Below are positions 1 to 10,160 of a stretch of 64,000 bases of DNA, piece by piece. Positions within the stretch are counted from its first letter, which is position 1; every line of letters starts with the position of its first letter. The DNA is taken from positions 1 to 64,000 of the forward strand of contig NZ_LROZ01000004.1 in NCBI RefSeq assembly GCF_001549985.1. The letters run 5' to 3'. Position numbers and translations under genes: made by a program. The DNA comes from Myroides odoratus. GTDB taxonomy: Bacteria; Bacteroidota; Bacteroidia; Flavobacteriales; Flavobacteriaceae. The notes beneath the pieces are model-generated. The model worked only from the letters and a program-made list of their open reading frames with translations, was not told the origin of the DNA and did no database searches.

Positions 1-3000
1 GGTATTACGTTTCCAACCGCTTTTAACGGTATGATGGTTTACAATACTGGTTCGGGATACACCATGGCAGATGTATCAAAATCTGGAAAAGTAGTATCAG
101 TTAAGCCAGGGTTTTATTATTTCCAAAATACAGACAATGAAAATGGTACCAGTGTTGCTAATGGTTCTTGGAAATCAATCGGAGCATCTGGTTCTAGTTC
201 TATGGAAATAGGTCCAGCACCATGTACAGCTGTAGCAGCCGATGGTACAGGTTGCGATAATGAATTTACTGTTACAGATCCTGATTGTTTGGGCGGACCT
301 TTTTCTATTGTTGTAGTAGGTGGAGGTGACTATGCGTCTATTTCAGAGAAAGATGAAACTGCGGGATCTTTTCGTTTATCTTTTTTACCTAATAATTCGG
401 TTAATGTACGTGCAGTGATTGTTCGTGTAACAAGTTCATGTACTGGTCTTTACAAAGACTTTTTGTTTACACAACAAGGTCAACCTTGTGACGAAGGTTT
501 AGGTAAAGCCCCATCAATAAGTGGTAATAAGAATGTTTCTTTTTGTGCAGGTGGGGCAGCTTTTCTATCAGTTCCTTCTAATACTCCTGATTTAGATCAG
601 TTGATTTGGACTCGTAATGGAGTGGAGGTAGCGCGTGGAGTATCGAGTATAACTGTTACTCAGACTGGTGTTTATGATGTTTTTATGGGCAATGTAGGCT
701 GTAATATTTTAGCCGGAAATGCGGTTACAGTAACACGATCTACTACAATTGCCCCTTCTACTGCTAGTTTTATTGTAATTGGTAATAATGGAGTAGCTTG
801 TTCAGCAGGCGGAACTGTGGATTTGATTGTAAATTCAGTTACAACAGGTACAATTGTTTGGTATAAAAATGGAGTGAAAACATCCAAAACTGGACGAAAA
901 ATTCAAGCAGAAAAAGGTGTTTGGTTTGTAGTTGTAGAGGATGGTTCATGTAGTTCATTACCATCCAAAGAAGTTGAAGTTACAGAGAATTTGGATGGAG
1001 TATCATTAGATATTCCTCAAATGAAATTAAACGGTACGGCGATAACTTCAGGCTCTACTATAAGTTTATGCCAGGGCGGATCAATGTATCTTCAAGTGGG
1101 AAATCCTGAATCTAATGCTCAATATATTTGGTATATCAACAATGAAGAAGTTTCCAGAGGAGTAAGTGCTTACATTCCAGTACCTTCGAATCAGTTTGTT
1201 TTGCGAGTTCGTGCCACAGGGGCGGGTTGTTCTACAGAAGCATTGGTAGAAGCTACTGTTATTTCAGGTACAGCCCCTAATGTTCCTTTTATTATGGCTA
1301 ATACAGATGCGTTGTGTGGTGGACAAGCCATATTAACAGCTGTTAATTCGCCTACAGCTACATCATTTATTTGGTTCAAAGATGGTGTTGAAATAGTAGG
1401 GCAAACAACAAATTCCATTACGATAACGGGTACGGGTAAATATACAGTGATGGCTGTAAATGGTGGGTGCAGCAGTATTGAATCTGCACATAAGGAGATT
1501 ATAGCTTCTGATTACGCTACGCTTTCATGGGTAAGTAATCCAGTATCTGTTAATAAGGGTGAAAATAAAACTTTTGCTGTAAGCCTTGATTTTCCCCAAT
1601 CAGCTCAATATACTTGGTCAGTGACTGGTAGTGCACAAATTACCAATGGTCAAGGAACATCTTCAGTTAATATAACCTTTCCTGTTGATGAAAATGTTAC
1701 AATAAGTTGTATAGCAAAGAATGCTTGTGGAGATGCAACAGGAAGTCCTATATCTCAAACTGTAACAGTAAGTCCACTTTGTACGAATGTAGGTAATATT
1801 ACTGTAGCTCCTTCTCAAAATGTAAATACAACACTAAATAAAGTAGTAACCTTAAGTCTTTTTCCAGGTACAGGAACACAGCCATATTCCTATAAATGGT
1901 ATGAAGGAACTATTGGTGATAAATCGAAACCTATAGTTTCTACAATTAATTCAATAACTATATCTAAATCTATTACTGGAACTTATTATTATTGGGCAGA
2001 GGTTAATGCTGGAGGAGGATGTACTACTATTGTGAATTCACCACAGTTTACAGTAAATGTTACTCAGGATCCTGCCACACTTCCTATTGGTACCGGTATT
2101 TTCACTGGAAAAATTGTTTTTGATATTGCCCAAGGTAATAATGGGATTAATTCATGTGGTACTCTTATCAGCCGTGCCACTCAAAAAACCGTTTTCAGTA
2201 ATCGAACTCCTCAGGATAATACAAGTGGTCCTTATACGGGGGTTCAGGTCTATACCTTTACACCTAGTGGATCAGTGAGTAATGTACGATTTGAATGGGA
2301 AGACCCTCTTTCAGGAGGTATTATCCAAGAGGTCACTCCTAATGGTACTTATTCAGGAAGTGGTATTTCTACTCCATGTAAGGTAACAGTAAAATACAAC
2401 CCGAATCTAGATAATACGTTGAGAGGTCTTACCCGTGCCCAGGCATTGAAGGCCAAATTGTATGTAGTTTACACTAGCGGTGGTTCAGATAAAAAACTAG
2501 AATTGAACTTAAGCTTTATGGATTGTTTATCTTGTGGAGCCAAAACGACTACAGGTGATTGGCTGACATTTATGTGCCACAACTTGGGAGCTGACGAAAG
2601 TCTTGATCCGTTTGTATGGAAATCAGACAACTTTTTTATAGATACGGACATCAAAGGTTCATTGTACCAATGGGGGCGTCGCTCCGATGGACATCAAAAA
2701 CGTAATAGTGCTACTACCACTGTACTAGCTACTTCTATTACTCCTAATAATTCATATTTTGTTACTTTTCCTGGAGGATCACTAAGCGGAGATTGGTTGA
2801 GAGGAGGTGGACAAACTTCCCGCTGGGGAAATGGTACGCAGAATGCAAATATGCCTAAGGGTGTTAATGATCCATGCCCTGCCGGATTTAAACTACCTAC
2901 CCAACAACAGTGGGCATCTATTTTCCAAGCTGCAACAAGTGGCGCTCCTAATACTGCTACGGCAAACACTTGGACGTGGACGGGTAACGGCTACAAAGTA

Positions 3001-3219
3001 GGAGACAACTTATATTTACCAGCTGCTGGTGGTCGATATAATGGACAGGATAAAGCAGGAGAACTTGCTAATCCAGGTAGAAGTGGTTATTACTGGAGTT
3101 CTACAACTAACCCTGGTAGTGATTCAGCAAAAATTCTATACCTAACACAAGATTTGGTGAATACAAGTGTAGGTCTTGTCTTTGGCTGGGGAGTACCAGT
3201 ACGTTGTATTGCAGAATAA
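1..3219 (+). CDS. Secreted Ig-like repeat protein with C-terminal FISUMP domain (5' end cut by window)
   Basis: The frame is open from base 1, and its first codons match residues about 78-92 of the two paralogues downstream, so the signal peptide and first part lie outside the window. After the shared head come four Ig-like modules between bases 530 and 1500. Each has a Cys-Gly-Gly-type opening, an IWxxNG/IWFKDG strand and a closing Gly-Cys, which suggests one disulfide per module. PKD-like segments follow. The last 230 residues are a FISUMP domain (CHNLGA, YQWGRR, DPCPAGFKLPT, YYWSST, VRC). The role is probably a cell-surface or adhesive protein; the ligand is unknown. No type IX sorting domain is visible at the C terminus. 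Confidence 0.8.
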   Translation, partial: GITFPTAFNGMMVYNTGSGYTMADVSKSGKVVSVKPGFYYFQNTDNENGTSVANGSWKSIGASGSSSMEIGPAPCTAVAADGTGCDNEFTVTDPDCLGGPFSIVVVGGGDYASISEKDETAGSFRLSFLPNNSVNVRAVIVRVTSSCTGLYKDFLFTQQGQPCDEGLGKAPSISGNKNVSFCAGGAAFLSVPSNTPDLDQLIWTRNGVEVARGVSSITVTQTGVYDVFMGNVGCNILAGNAVTVTRSTTIAPSTASFIVIGNNGVACSAGGTVDLIVNSVTTGTIVWYKNGVKTSKTGRKIQAEKGVWFVVVEDGSCSSLPSKEVEVTENLDGVSLDIPQMKLNGTAITSGSTISLCQGGSMYLQVGNPESNAQYIWYINNEEVSRGVSAYIPVPSNQFVLRVRATGAGCSTEALVEATVISGTAPNVPFIMANTDALCGGQAILTAVNSPTATSFIWFKDGVEIVGQTTNSITITGTGKYTVMAVNGGCSSIESAHKEIIASDYATLSWVSNPVSVNKGENKTFAVSLDFPQSAQYTWSVTGSAQITNGQGTSSVNITFPVDENVTISCIAKNACGDATGSPISQTVTVSPLCTNVGNITVAPSQNVNTTLNKVVTLSLFPGTGTQPYSYKWYEGTIGDKSKPIVSTINSITISKSITGTYYYWAEVNAGGGCTTIVNSPQFTVNVTQDPATLPIGTGIFTGKIVFDIAQGNNGINSCGTLISRATQKTVFSNRTPQDNTSGPYTGVQVYTFTPSGSVSNVRFEWEDPLSGGIIQEVTPNGTYSGSGISTPCKVTVKYNPNLDNTLRGLTRAQALKAKLYVVYTSGGSDKKLELNLSFMDCLSCGAKTTTGDWLTFMCHNLGADESLDPFVWKSDNFFIDTDIKGSLYQWGRRSDGHQKRNSATTTVLATSITPNNSYFVTFPGGSLSGDWLRGGGQTSRWGNGTQNANMPKGVNDPCPAGFKLPTQQQWASIFQAATSGAPNTATANTWTWTGNGYKVGDNLYLPAAGGRYNGQDKAGELANPGRSGYYWSSTTNPGSDSAKILYLTQDLVNTSVGLVFGWGVPVRCIAE

Positions 3220-3241
3220 TCAATATCAGAATGATATTTAT

Positions 3242-3269
3242 CTTGTTGGGGAATTTTCTCCCCAACAAG
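3242..3269 (+). promoter_or_regulatory. Intergenic hairpin after first surface gene
   Basis: Arms 3242-3252 and 3259-3269 (CTTGTTGGGGA / TCCCCAACAAG) pair perfectly around a 6-base loop. There is no long T-run, so it is either a weak terminator or an RNA-processing or attenuation hairpin inside a cotranscribed series. A related hairpin with a compensatory change follows the next paralogue at 6764-6793. Confidence 0.6.
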
Positions 3270-3303
3270 TATTTTAAAAAAATATTTTGAAAAAAAATAA
3301 GAG

Positions 3304-6300
3304 ATGAAAAAAATATACCAATACATTGTGGTTGTGTTTTTACTTATGATAAGTAAAGGGTTTGCACAAATTAATGTACCAATGGTACCTAATACAACTA
3401 TAATAAGTGACCATCCATTTTTAGATGCATCCGAATATAGTAATAGTACACCCAACAATCAAAACAAAGGTTTGTACTTTCCAAGTACCGATTTAACCAA
3501 GTGGATGTTTAAAACTGAGAATTTAGATGGTATTACGTTTCCAACCGCTTTTAACGGTATGATGGTTTACAACACTGGTTCGGGCAGTACTTTAGCAGAT
3601 GCTTCTAAATCAGGGCAAACAGTAATTGTAGAACCAGGGTTTTATTATTTTTACAACCCAAACAATGCAGAAGGCACTTCGATTGCTAACGGATATTGGA
3701 AAGCTGTAGGCATTTCAGGAATTATGTCAGAATCTTGGTACAGTGTAGTGTCAAAAGAAGCTGCAACTAGCAATGCAGAGAGTATTTACCAAATGGGGCA
3801 AGTAGGTATTTATACGGATAGTCCTGATCAGTCTGCAGCCTTAGATATTCAATCAGGTAGTGTCACTAATAAAGGGGTTTTATTTCCCCGCATGACCACG
3901 GCTCAGCGAGATGCTATAACAACTCCAGCCACAGGTTTGATGATCTACAACACCTCGCTCAACTGTTTGCAAACTAATACAGGAAGTACAACCTCCCCTG
4001 TATGGAGCTGTACAGGAGGAGACCCTTCCAGTAATGGCTCGGCAACAGTAAGTAGCTTTAATTGCGCAGGTAGCACCTTAGGTATATTAAGTACTGGCGT
4101 TTCAGCCAATGGAATTACTCACATAATAACAGCAGATGTAACCAAAGCAGGGAACTATGTTATCGCTGCTACTAGCAATGGAGTTACCTTCTTCGGGAGT
4201 GGCGTCTTTGCCGGAACAGGCCCTCAGGAGATTATCCTTACGGCCATTGGTACTCCTATAGAGGCCAAAACAACAACATTTACTCTTAATACAACCCCAT
4301 CCTGTAGTTTTGACATTAATGTACAAAACGGCTCCTCTAATGGGACAGCAGCGGTAGAGAGCTGGGATTGTAGTACAGACTCTACAGGAGAAATGATTGT
4401 AGGACAGCAGGTATCAGGAGTTACCCAAACGGTAACAGCGAATGTTACGACAGCCGGCACATATGATATACAAGTAACTAATGACGGTGTAACATTTTTT
4501 GCATCGGGTACGTTTGCAGGTACAGGAAATCAGACCATAGTTTTACAAGCTTCAGGCGTTCCTTTGAGTGCAGGCACGTACTCTTATTTGTTGAATGTGT
4601 CTAACAGTTGTAATTTTACACGTTCAGCAGTATCCAAAACTTTGGTGAGTGAGTTGAACTGTTCACAAGCCGTACCAACGGACGTGGTAGTAGCAGGCGT
4701 TCCTGTCAATGGATTATTCATAGAGTTGCCTTATAAAGGCGGTAATGGTACATCTTTTAACAATATGTTGATCAGGAGTACAGGGGTAACGGGCTTAACA
4801 GCAGTTTTGAACCCAGGAACCTTAAATAATGGCTCAGGAAAGCTAGTGTTTAACATCACTGGAACCGCTCAGGGTACGGGAGATGCCGTTTTTTCTGTAG
4901 ACTTTGGAGGAGTAAGCTGTGAATTTAAACTGAATATCGAATTGCCAGGAGCTGTAGCAACCATTCAGTGTGGAGCAGGTACGCTTACAGGATCAGCAAA
5001 AGCAGGAGAAACACTAACAGGGGTAACTTATGCCGTTACGTATACCGGAGGTAATGGAGGATCTTATTCGTCACTTTCTGTACCATCTTCAGGTGTTCCA
5101 GGTCTTGTAGCAATTTTAGATGCTGGAGTTTTGGCGAATGGAGATGGCGGTGTAACCTTTACAATCACAGGTAACCCCACTAAGGCAGGTACAGCAAATT
5201 TCAATTTTACTTTTGCGGGCAGTACATGTAGTTTTAGCATCCCTGTTGCTGCGCCAATTGCTAGTGTGACAGAATTAGACTGTACTTCAGCTACTTTCAG
5301 CCCAACTCAGGCTTATTATGCAATCCCTGTTAACGGAACGGTACTGGTGCCTTATACCGGAGGTAATGGAGGTGTTTATTCTACCCAAATCATCAACTCA
5401 ACAGGGGTAAGAGGTTTGACTCTTACATTGCAAGGAGGTACCTTAGCAAGTGGGAATGGAAACTTTCAGTTTACGATTTCAGGTACGCCAACAGTAACAG
5501 GCAGTACAGGAAATTATGCTATTTTTTCATTACAATTTGGAGGAGTACAGTGTTTAACAGAACTTAAAATTGCAGTGACAAATTCACCATCATTCCTGCC
5601 ACAAGGAAAGGGTACTTTTTCTGGTAACACATGTTTCGATGTAGCAGAAACCGATGGTGCTACAGGTTGTGGACCTTTGTCTTCAAGACAAGCTACAAAG
5701 GCAAATTTTACCCAAGCATCTACTTATATACAACAATATAAGTTTACCCCTGTAGGTACTGTAAGTAATGTAAGATTTGAGATAGTACCTAGGGGAAATG
5801 CAGCTATTGTAGAAAGCTCTAGTGGAGGGAATGCAGGTAATAATATTACAGCGCCTGTAGTTTTTACGGTACACTATAAACAAAATCTGAATGCTCCTGC
5901 AGCACAAGGAGGAGCTGCGGGACTCACTAGTACTAATGCTTTACAAGCAGATATTTATGTAATCTATAACAGCTCACCAACAGGAGGAGGAACAGATTAC
6001 CGTATAAAAATTACTGTAGATATAAAAGATTGTGCTTGTTGTATGGCAGATATGGGAGGAGGGGTATTTAGAAATTTCCTTTGTCACAACTTAGGAGCAG
6101 ATACATCCGCAGATCCTAATATACCTTCTAAAGAAATTATGGGAGGATATGTGCAATGGGGCAAACGAGGACCTATAGGAGTAACAGGAGATTCTACGAT
6201 AGATTGGCAAACGGCACCTAATGATGGTCCTAATGGATATAGAGCAGCACCAATGGTTGATTTGAATACTGTACAAATTGCAAATTGGAGCACTATGGTA

Positions 6301-6744
6301 ATAACAGACAACAACAAATCTTTCTGGGAAGTTTCAGAAGGCAAAGGGATTAATGATCCTTGTCCTAGCGGCTACAGAATACCAACCTCTGAAGAATGGA
6401 AAGCTGTTCTAAATAATAACAAAATTACTAAGATAGGTAACTGGGGTAGTTCTTCTGCTACTATGCCAGAAAGCCAAAGTTATACTCAAGCAATTCGTGT
6501 GGGACCTAAAGATGGAGATGGTAGTGTTGCATGGTTAACTTTACCTGCAGCAGGAAATACTTCAAAAGATGTTGCATTTAGAGGGAATGGTGTAACTCTT
6601 TGGTCTACTACGTCAGCTTATAGATCTGGTAATGCGCCAGAAGCTTTTGCGTTCTTTGTACAGCAAGGTTATTCTACAAGCATGCCAAGTGTTGGATTTG
6701 TTGCTAGAGCTGTAGGAGCACAGGTTCGTTGTATCCAAGAATAA
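3304..6744 (+). CDS. Secreted multi-repeat surface protein with FISUMP domain
   Basis: This 1146-residue protein begins with a signal peptide (residues 1-21, ending GFAQ). Residues 22-125 are the head shared by all surface paralogues here (QNKGLYFPSTDLT, GMMVYN). A second motif of the same kind (KGVLFPRMTTAQRDAI, LMIYN) follows near residues 190-220. Then come two repeats of about 95 residues (FAGTG..I.L core) and three of about 100 (YTGGNGG, STGV.GL, FGG..C core), all cysteine-containing. The C terminus is a FISUMP domain (CHNLGAD, YVQWGKRG, DPCPSGYRIPT, LWSTTSAY, VRCIQE). It is probably a cell-surface protein. It lies between two relatives in the same orientation and is probably cotranscribed with them. 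Confidence 0.8.
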   Translation: MKKIYQYIVVVFLLMISKGFAQINVPMVPNTTIISDHPFLDASEYSNSTPNNQNKGLYFPSTDLTKWMFKTENLDGITFPTAFNGMMVYNTGSGSTLADASKSGQTVIVEPGFYYFYNPNNAEGTSIANGYWKAVGISGIMSESWYSVVSKEAATSNAESIYQMGQVGIYTDSPDQSAALDIQSGSVTNKGVLFPRMTTAQRDAITTPATGLMIYNTSLNCLQTNTGSTTSPVWSCTGGDPSSNGSATVSSFNCAGSTLGILSTGVSANGITHIITADVTKAGNYVIAATSNGVTFFGSGVFAGTGPQEIILTAIGTPIEAKTTTFTLNTTPSCSFDINVQNGSSNGTAAVESWDCSTDSTGEMIVGQQVSGVTQTVTANVTTAGTYDIQVTNDGVTFFASGTFAGTGNQTIVLQASGVPLSAGTYSYLLNVSNSCNFTRSAVSKTLVSELNCSQAVPTDVVVAGVPVNGLFIELPYKGGNGTSFNNMLIRSTGVTGLTAVLNPGTLNNGSGKLVFNITGTAQGTGDAVFSVDFGGVSCEFKLNIELPGAVATIQCGAGTLTGSAKAGETLTGVTYAVTYTGGNGGSYSSLSVPSSGVPGLVAILDAGVLANGDGGVTFTITGNPTKAGTANFNFTFAGSTCSFSIPVAAPIASVTELDCTSATFSPTQAYYAIPVNGTVLVPYTGGNGGVYSTQIINSTGVRGLTLTLQGGTLASGNGNFQFTISGTPTVTGSTGNYAIFSLQFGGVQCLTELKIAVTNSPSFLPQGKGTFSGNTCFDVAETDGATGCGPLSSRQATKANFTQASTYIQQYKFTPVGTVSNVRFEIVPRGNAAIVESSSGGNAGNNITAPVVFTVHYKQNLNAPAAQGGAAGLTSTNALQADIYVIYNSSPTGGGTDYRIKITVDIKDCACCMADMGGGVFRNFLCHNLGADTSADPNIPSKEIMGGYVQWGKRGPIGVTGDSTIDWQTAPNDGPNGYRAAPMVDLNTVQIANWSTMVITDNNKSFWEVSEGKGINDPCPSGYRIPTSEEWKAVLNNNKITKIGNWGSSSATMPESQSYTQAIRVGPKDGDGSVAWLTLPAAGNTSKDVAFRGNGVTLWSTTSAYRSGNAPEAFAFFVQQGYSTSMPSVGFVARAVGAQVRCIQE

Positions 6745-6763
6745 ATGTGATTAATATTATCAT

Positions 6764-6793
6764 CTTGATGGGGAACTTTATTTCCCCATCAAG
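6764..6793 (+). promoter_or_regulatory. Intergenic hairpin after second surface gene
   Basis: Arms 6764-6775 and 6782-6793 (CTTGATGGGGAA / TTCCCCATCAAG) form a perfect 12-bp stem with a 6-base loop. No T-run follows; the next gene starts 17 bases later. Compared with the hairpin at 3242-3269, one stem pair differs with both partners changed (T-A to A-T), so the fold rather than the sequence is kept. Confidence 0.6.
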
Positions 6794-6809
6794 TATAATA
6801 AAGTAAAAT

Positions 6810-8111
6810 ATGAAGAAAATATATTTAATTTTTGTTGGTCTACTTATTATGGAATCTTTATACAGTCAAGAAATTGAACTTCACTTTCCTAAGCTGGCTG
6901 GTAAGAAGGTAACTATGCTTCTGAAACAAGGAACAATGCTGGATACTATATTCTATTCGACTTTGGATAAACAGGGAAAGGCTCTTAGTATACCTTCACT
7001 GCCACATAAGGACTATAATGGTTTTGTAAAGTTGAACTTTGAAAATGGCTCAGGAATAGATTTTATAGTGAGTTCAAATGAATCGCCTACCATCTACAGC
7101 AAGGAAGAATATCCTAACGGAGGTACCGTTATCTTTAGTAATTCTCCCGAGAATGAATCATTACAACAATGGTTTATGTCCCAAGCTATACGTGGAAAAA
7201 AAACAGATATACTGAAAGAGGCTCAGTTTTTATATAAAGAAGATAACTATTTTTATCCACAATTGGTAAATGAAATTCAGAATCTTAATCAAGAGCAGTT
7301 GAGATTTGTAGATAGTTTAAATCTAAGTCCTTTATATGCGTCAAAATTTATACAGTTTTATAATTATTTGAATAATGATATTACAAGTCTCTTATATGCT
7401 GATTCTGCGAAAATTGAAAAAACTAGGGCTTTTGTAAAGGACAGCCTTGATGTGGATTATCTTTTTACCTCAGGTTTGTGGTTTGAAACACTTAATGGCT
7501 TATTAGTAATTTATGATAATGGTACTCCATATCATAAAGATTTTATTAAGGATATGGAAAGTTTACTAAAAAGATGTAAATATGATGAAACCTACATAGC
7601 TTTAAGTGAAAACCTATTTACTATTTGTGAGACTTTAGGATGGAATGACTTAGAGGAACAGTTAGCTCATTTTTTAATAAATCATGAACGTATAAAGAAT
7701 CCTATAGGAAAATTACAAGTATTAATGAACCTATACAGATTGACTAAAGGAAGCAAAATCCCTAATATAACTCAAGGGGAATTGCCTAAGGGAAAATTAT
7801 TGATTATTTTTTATCAAAATGGTTGTAGTAATTGTGACAGGGAAATGGAAATACTTAAATCCAATTATAATACTATAAGGAAAAAGGGCTATGAAGTAGT
7901 GTCTATAGCAGCAGATATTGATCAAGAAGAATACCAAAAATCATCAGATCTTTTCCCTTGGAAAAACAAATACTGTGATTTTAGAGGTTTTGCAAGTCCT
8001 GATTTTAAAAACTATGGTGTAATTGGTACACCAACTTATTATGTAGTAAATGAAAAAGGGGTTATACAAGGTCGTTATGCACGTTTGCAAGACACTGAAT
8101 TATTGAAATAA
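6810..8111 (+). CDS. Secreted thioredoxin-like (TlpA/AhpC-TSA type) protein
   Basis: A 433-residue protein with a signal peptide (MKKIYLIFVGLLIMESLYSQ), an N-terminal beta-rich domain like the DUF4369 heads of Bacteroidota thiol oxidoreductases, a helical middle, and a C-terminal thioredoxin fold. The CxxC motif (GCSNCDRE) is near residues 339-343, and the cis-proline loop is GTPTYYV. It should act in the periplasm or at the surface as a thiol-disulfide oxidoreductase. It sits between genes for cysteine-containing repeat proteins, so shaping their disulfides is a fair inference but not shown. The start follows the hairpin by 16 bases and is the only good candidate. Confidence 0.75.
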   Translation: MKKIYLIFVGLLIMESLYSQEIELHFPKLAGKKVTMLLKQGTMLDTIFYSTLDKQGKALSIPSLPHKDYNGFVKLNFENGSGIDFIVSSNESPTIYSKEEYPNGGTVIFSNSPENESLQQWFMSQAIRGKKTDILKEAQFLYKEDNYFYPQLVNEIQNLNQEQLRFVDSLNLSPLYASKFIQFYNYLNNDITSLLYADSAKIEKTRAFVKDSLDVDYLFTSGLWFETLNGLLVIYDNGTPYHKDFIKDMESLLKRCKYDETYIALSENLFTICETLGWNDLEEQLAHFLINHERIKNPIGKLQVLMNLYRLTKGSKIPNITQGELPKGKLLIIFYQNGCSNCDREMEILKSNYNTIRKKGYEVVSIAADIDQEEYQKSSDLFPWKNKYCDFRGFASPDFKNYGVIGTPTYYVVNEKGVIQGRYARLQDTELLK

Positions 8112-8153
8112 TAGATTTTAAAGTGGGATATAATACTATTAATTAATATAATA

Positions 8154-10088
8154 ATGAAAAAAATATATAAATACGCATTCGTTGTATTCTTTCTTGTAGG
8201 AGCTAAAAGCTTTGCACAAATTAATGTATCAATGGTACCTAATACAACTATAATAAGTGACCATCCATTTTTAGATGCATCCGAATATAGTAATAGTACA
8301 CCCAACAATCAAAACAAAGGTTTGTACTTTCCAAGTACCGATTTAACCAAATGGATGTTTAAAACCGAGAATTTAGACGGTATTACGTTTCCAACTGCTT
8401 TTAACGGTATGATGGTTTACAATACTGGTTCAGGCAGAACTTTGACCGATGCTTCAAGAGCTGGGCAAACAGTAACTGTAGAACCAGGGTTTTATTATTT
8501 TTATAACCCAAACAATGCCGAAGGAACTTCGATTGCCAACGGATATTGGAAAGCATTTAATGCTGGAGACGCTCCAGCACAACCGTGGTATGATGCAGCT
8601 ACTCAAACACAAGCAACTGATAATACACAAAATATTTATCAAATGGGTAGAGTGGGAGTTTATACCCAAAACCCAGATGCCACTTTACAAATTCAAGCTT
8701 CTGGGCAAGCAGACCAACCAGATGGGTTATTAATACCTCGTATTTTGTTGTCAGATCTTCAAACAAAAGACACAGCGTATGATGTTGCACAAAATGCTAC
8801 TTTGATATATGTTATAAACGATTTAGGTAATGGTCTTCCTGTTGGACCTCCTGGAGGTGGTGTTGGTGGTGTTGGTCCTGGAGGTCCTGCTTCAAAAGCA
8901 GATTATGTACTTGAGAGCGGTTTCTATTATTATGATGCAAACGATTTGTTATGGAAAGCTTTACAAACAAAAGCATCTAACGGTTTAACGCAAACGCTAT
9001 ATAATGAAGTTAAGTTGGGAGGTCAATTAACAGAAGCTACAAATATTACAGGAACAAGCAGACTTACATTTGCAACACCAACTACAATTTCAGGAGAGTT
9101 AAAAATAAGTAGTGGTACACCAGGTACAGGAAAAGTATTAACATCAGATACTACAGGTAATGCTTCATGGGTTGTACCTTCAAACTGGAGTTTACAAGGA
9201 AATCAACTTACTGGAACCGAATTTATTGGTTCTACCAATGATGTAGATTTAGTATTTAAAAGAAATAATATAATAGCTGGGGCTATAAGTACTCGTAACA
9301 CTTCTTTTGGTCAGGAATCATTACTTAATAATACATCTGGGTATGGAAATGTTGCAATAGGTCGTAATGCATTAAAAGAAAATACGACAGGAGCTGATAA
9401 TATTTCAATTGGACATGGTGTATTAGGCCTTAATACGATAGGAGATGGTAATATTGCAATTGGAGGAGCAATGATTGGTAATATAACTGGTAGTAGGAAT
9501 ATAGCATTAGGTCCTAGTGCTTTGTACTTAAATCCAGATGGAAATGATAATATTGCTCTCGGTTTTCTTGCTTTACGTAATAATAAAAGTAACGGTAATA
9601 TTGCTATTGGAATGGCTGCAATGATGGAAACGAACTTTAATGAAAATAATATAGCAATAGGATTAAGTAGTCGGGTTTCTGAAGGTGTCAATAATTCTAT
9701 AGTTATTGGTACAAAATCTAAAGCCACTATTAGTGATGTTATGATTTTAGGTAGTATTAATGGAGAAAATGGGTATAACAAACCTTCTACTAAAGTTGGT
9801 ATTGGTACTACTGCTCCTGTTACTTCTTTACAAATAGATGCTGATACTACTGATAATACTAGGGCAGATGCATTAATAGTTCCTCGTATGACAAGAGTAC
9901 AACTACAAGCAAAAGATAATGCTTATGGTACTGAACAAGACGGTGCAATGGTATTTGTTACTGTAATAAATGGATCAGTTACAACTAAAACAAATAACAT
10001 AACTTCTAGAGGTTTTTATTATTATGATGCTCCTGTGGGACTATGGAAATCATTTTGTGCTTGTCAATCAACCCCACCAGTCATTTAG
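8154..10088 (+). CDS. Secreted adhesin-like protein with YadA-head-type repeats
   Basis: A 644-residue protein with signal peptide (MKKIYKYAFVVFFLVGAKSFAQ) and a head almost identical at DNA level to that of the gene at 3304. Residues about 180-290 contain two 'LLIPRILLSDLQ / FYYYDA' modules. Residues about 395-525 are a run of short NxAIGxxAL repeats of the kind found in YadA/Hia heads and phage tail fibres (left-handed beta roll). The C terminus repeats the KVGIGTTAP, VPRMTR, FYYYDAP module and ends in a short Cys-x-Cys..PPVI tail. There is no membrane anchor of the trimeric autotransporter type. An adhesive role is inferred from the repeats. Confidence 0.78.
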   Translation: MKKIYKYAFVVFFLVGAKSFAQINVSMVPNTTIISDHPFLDASEYSNSTPNNQNKGLYFPSTDLTKWMFKTENLDGITFPTAFNGMMVYNTGSGRTLTDASRAGQTVTVEPGFYYFYNPNNAEGTSIANGYWKAFNAGDAPAQPWYDAATQTQATDNTQNIYQMGRVGVYTQNPDATLQIQASGQADQPDGLLIPRILLSDLQTKDTAYDVAQNATLIYVINDLGNGLPVGPPGGGVGGVGPGGPASKADYVLESGFYYYDANDLLWKALQTKASNGLTQTLYNEVKLGGQLTEATNITGTSRLTFATPTTISGELKISSGTPGTGKVLTSDTTGNASWVVPSNWSLQGNQLTGTEFIGSTNDVDLVFKRNNIIAGAISTRNTSFGQESLLNNTSGYGNVAIGRNALKENTTGADNISIGHGVLGLNTIGDGNIAIGGAMIGNITGSRNIALGPSALYLNPDGNDNIALGFLALRNNKSNGNIAIGMAAMMETNFNENNIAIGLSSRVSEGVNNSIVIGTKSKATISDVMILGSINGENGYNKPSTKVGIGTTAPVTSLQIDADTTDNTRADALIVPRMTRVQLQAKDNAYGTEQDGAMVFVTVINGSVTTKTNNITSRGFYYYDAPVGLWKSFCACQSTPPVI

Positions 10089-10160
10089 TTAAAAAATTAA
10101 TAAATTATCTCTATAAAAGAAATATGTTTTTTATAAAATAATATAAATAAAATTGTTAAT

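Noticed and set aside
3090..3458. Minus-strand frame across the 3' end of one surface gene and the 5' end of the next
   Set aside because: It crosses a hairpin and two real coding regions. A similar frame at 8075-8308 arises only because the same cassette is repeated.
9340..9740. Short spaced repeats that could suggest a CRISPR array
   Set aside because: Repeats are protein-level (NxAIGxxAL), in frame and imperfect, inside a clear coding region. No cas genes are present.
9311..9781. Long antisense frame (156 codons) inside the YadA-like repeats
   Set aside because: It mirrors the repeated codons of the sense gene; it has low-complexity Ile/Pro/Leu content and no start context.
10089..10160. 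Terminator between the adhesin and the CTD protein
   Set aside because: Only AT-rich sequence; no stem longer than a few pairs was found.
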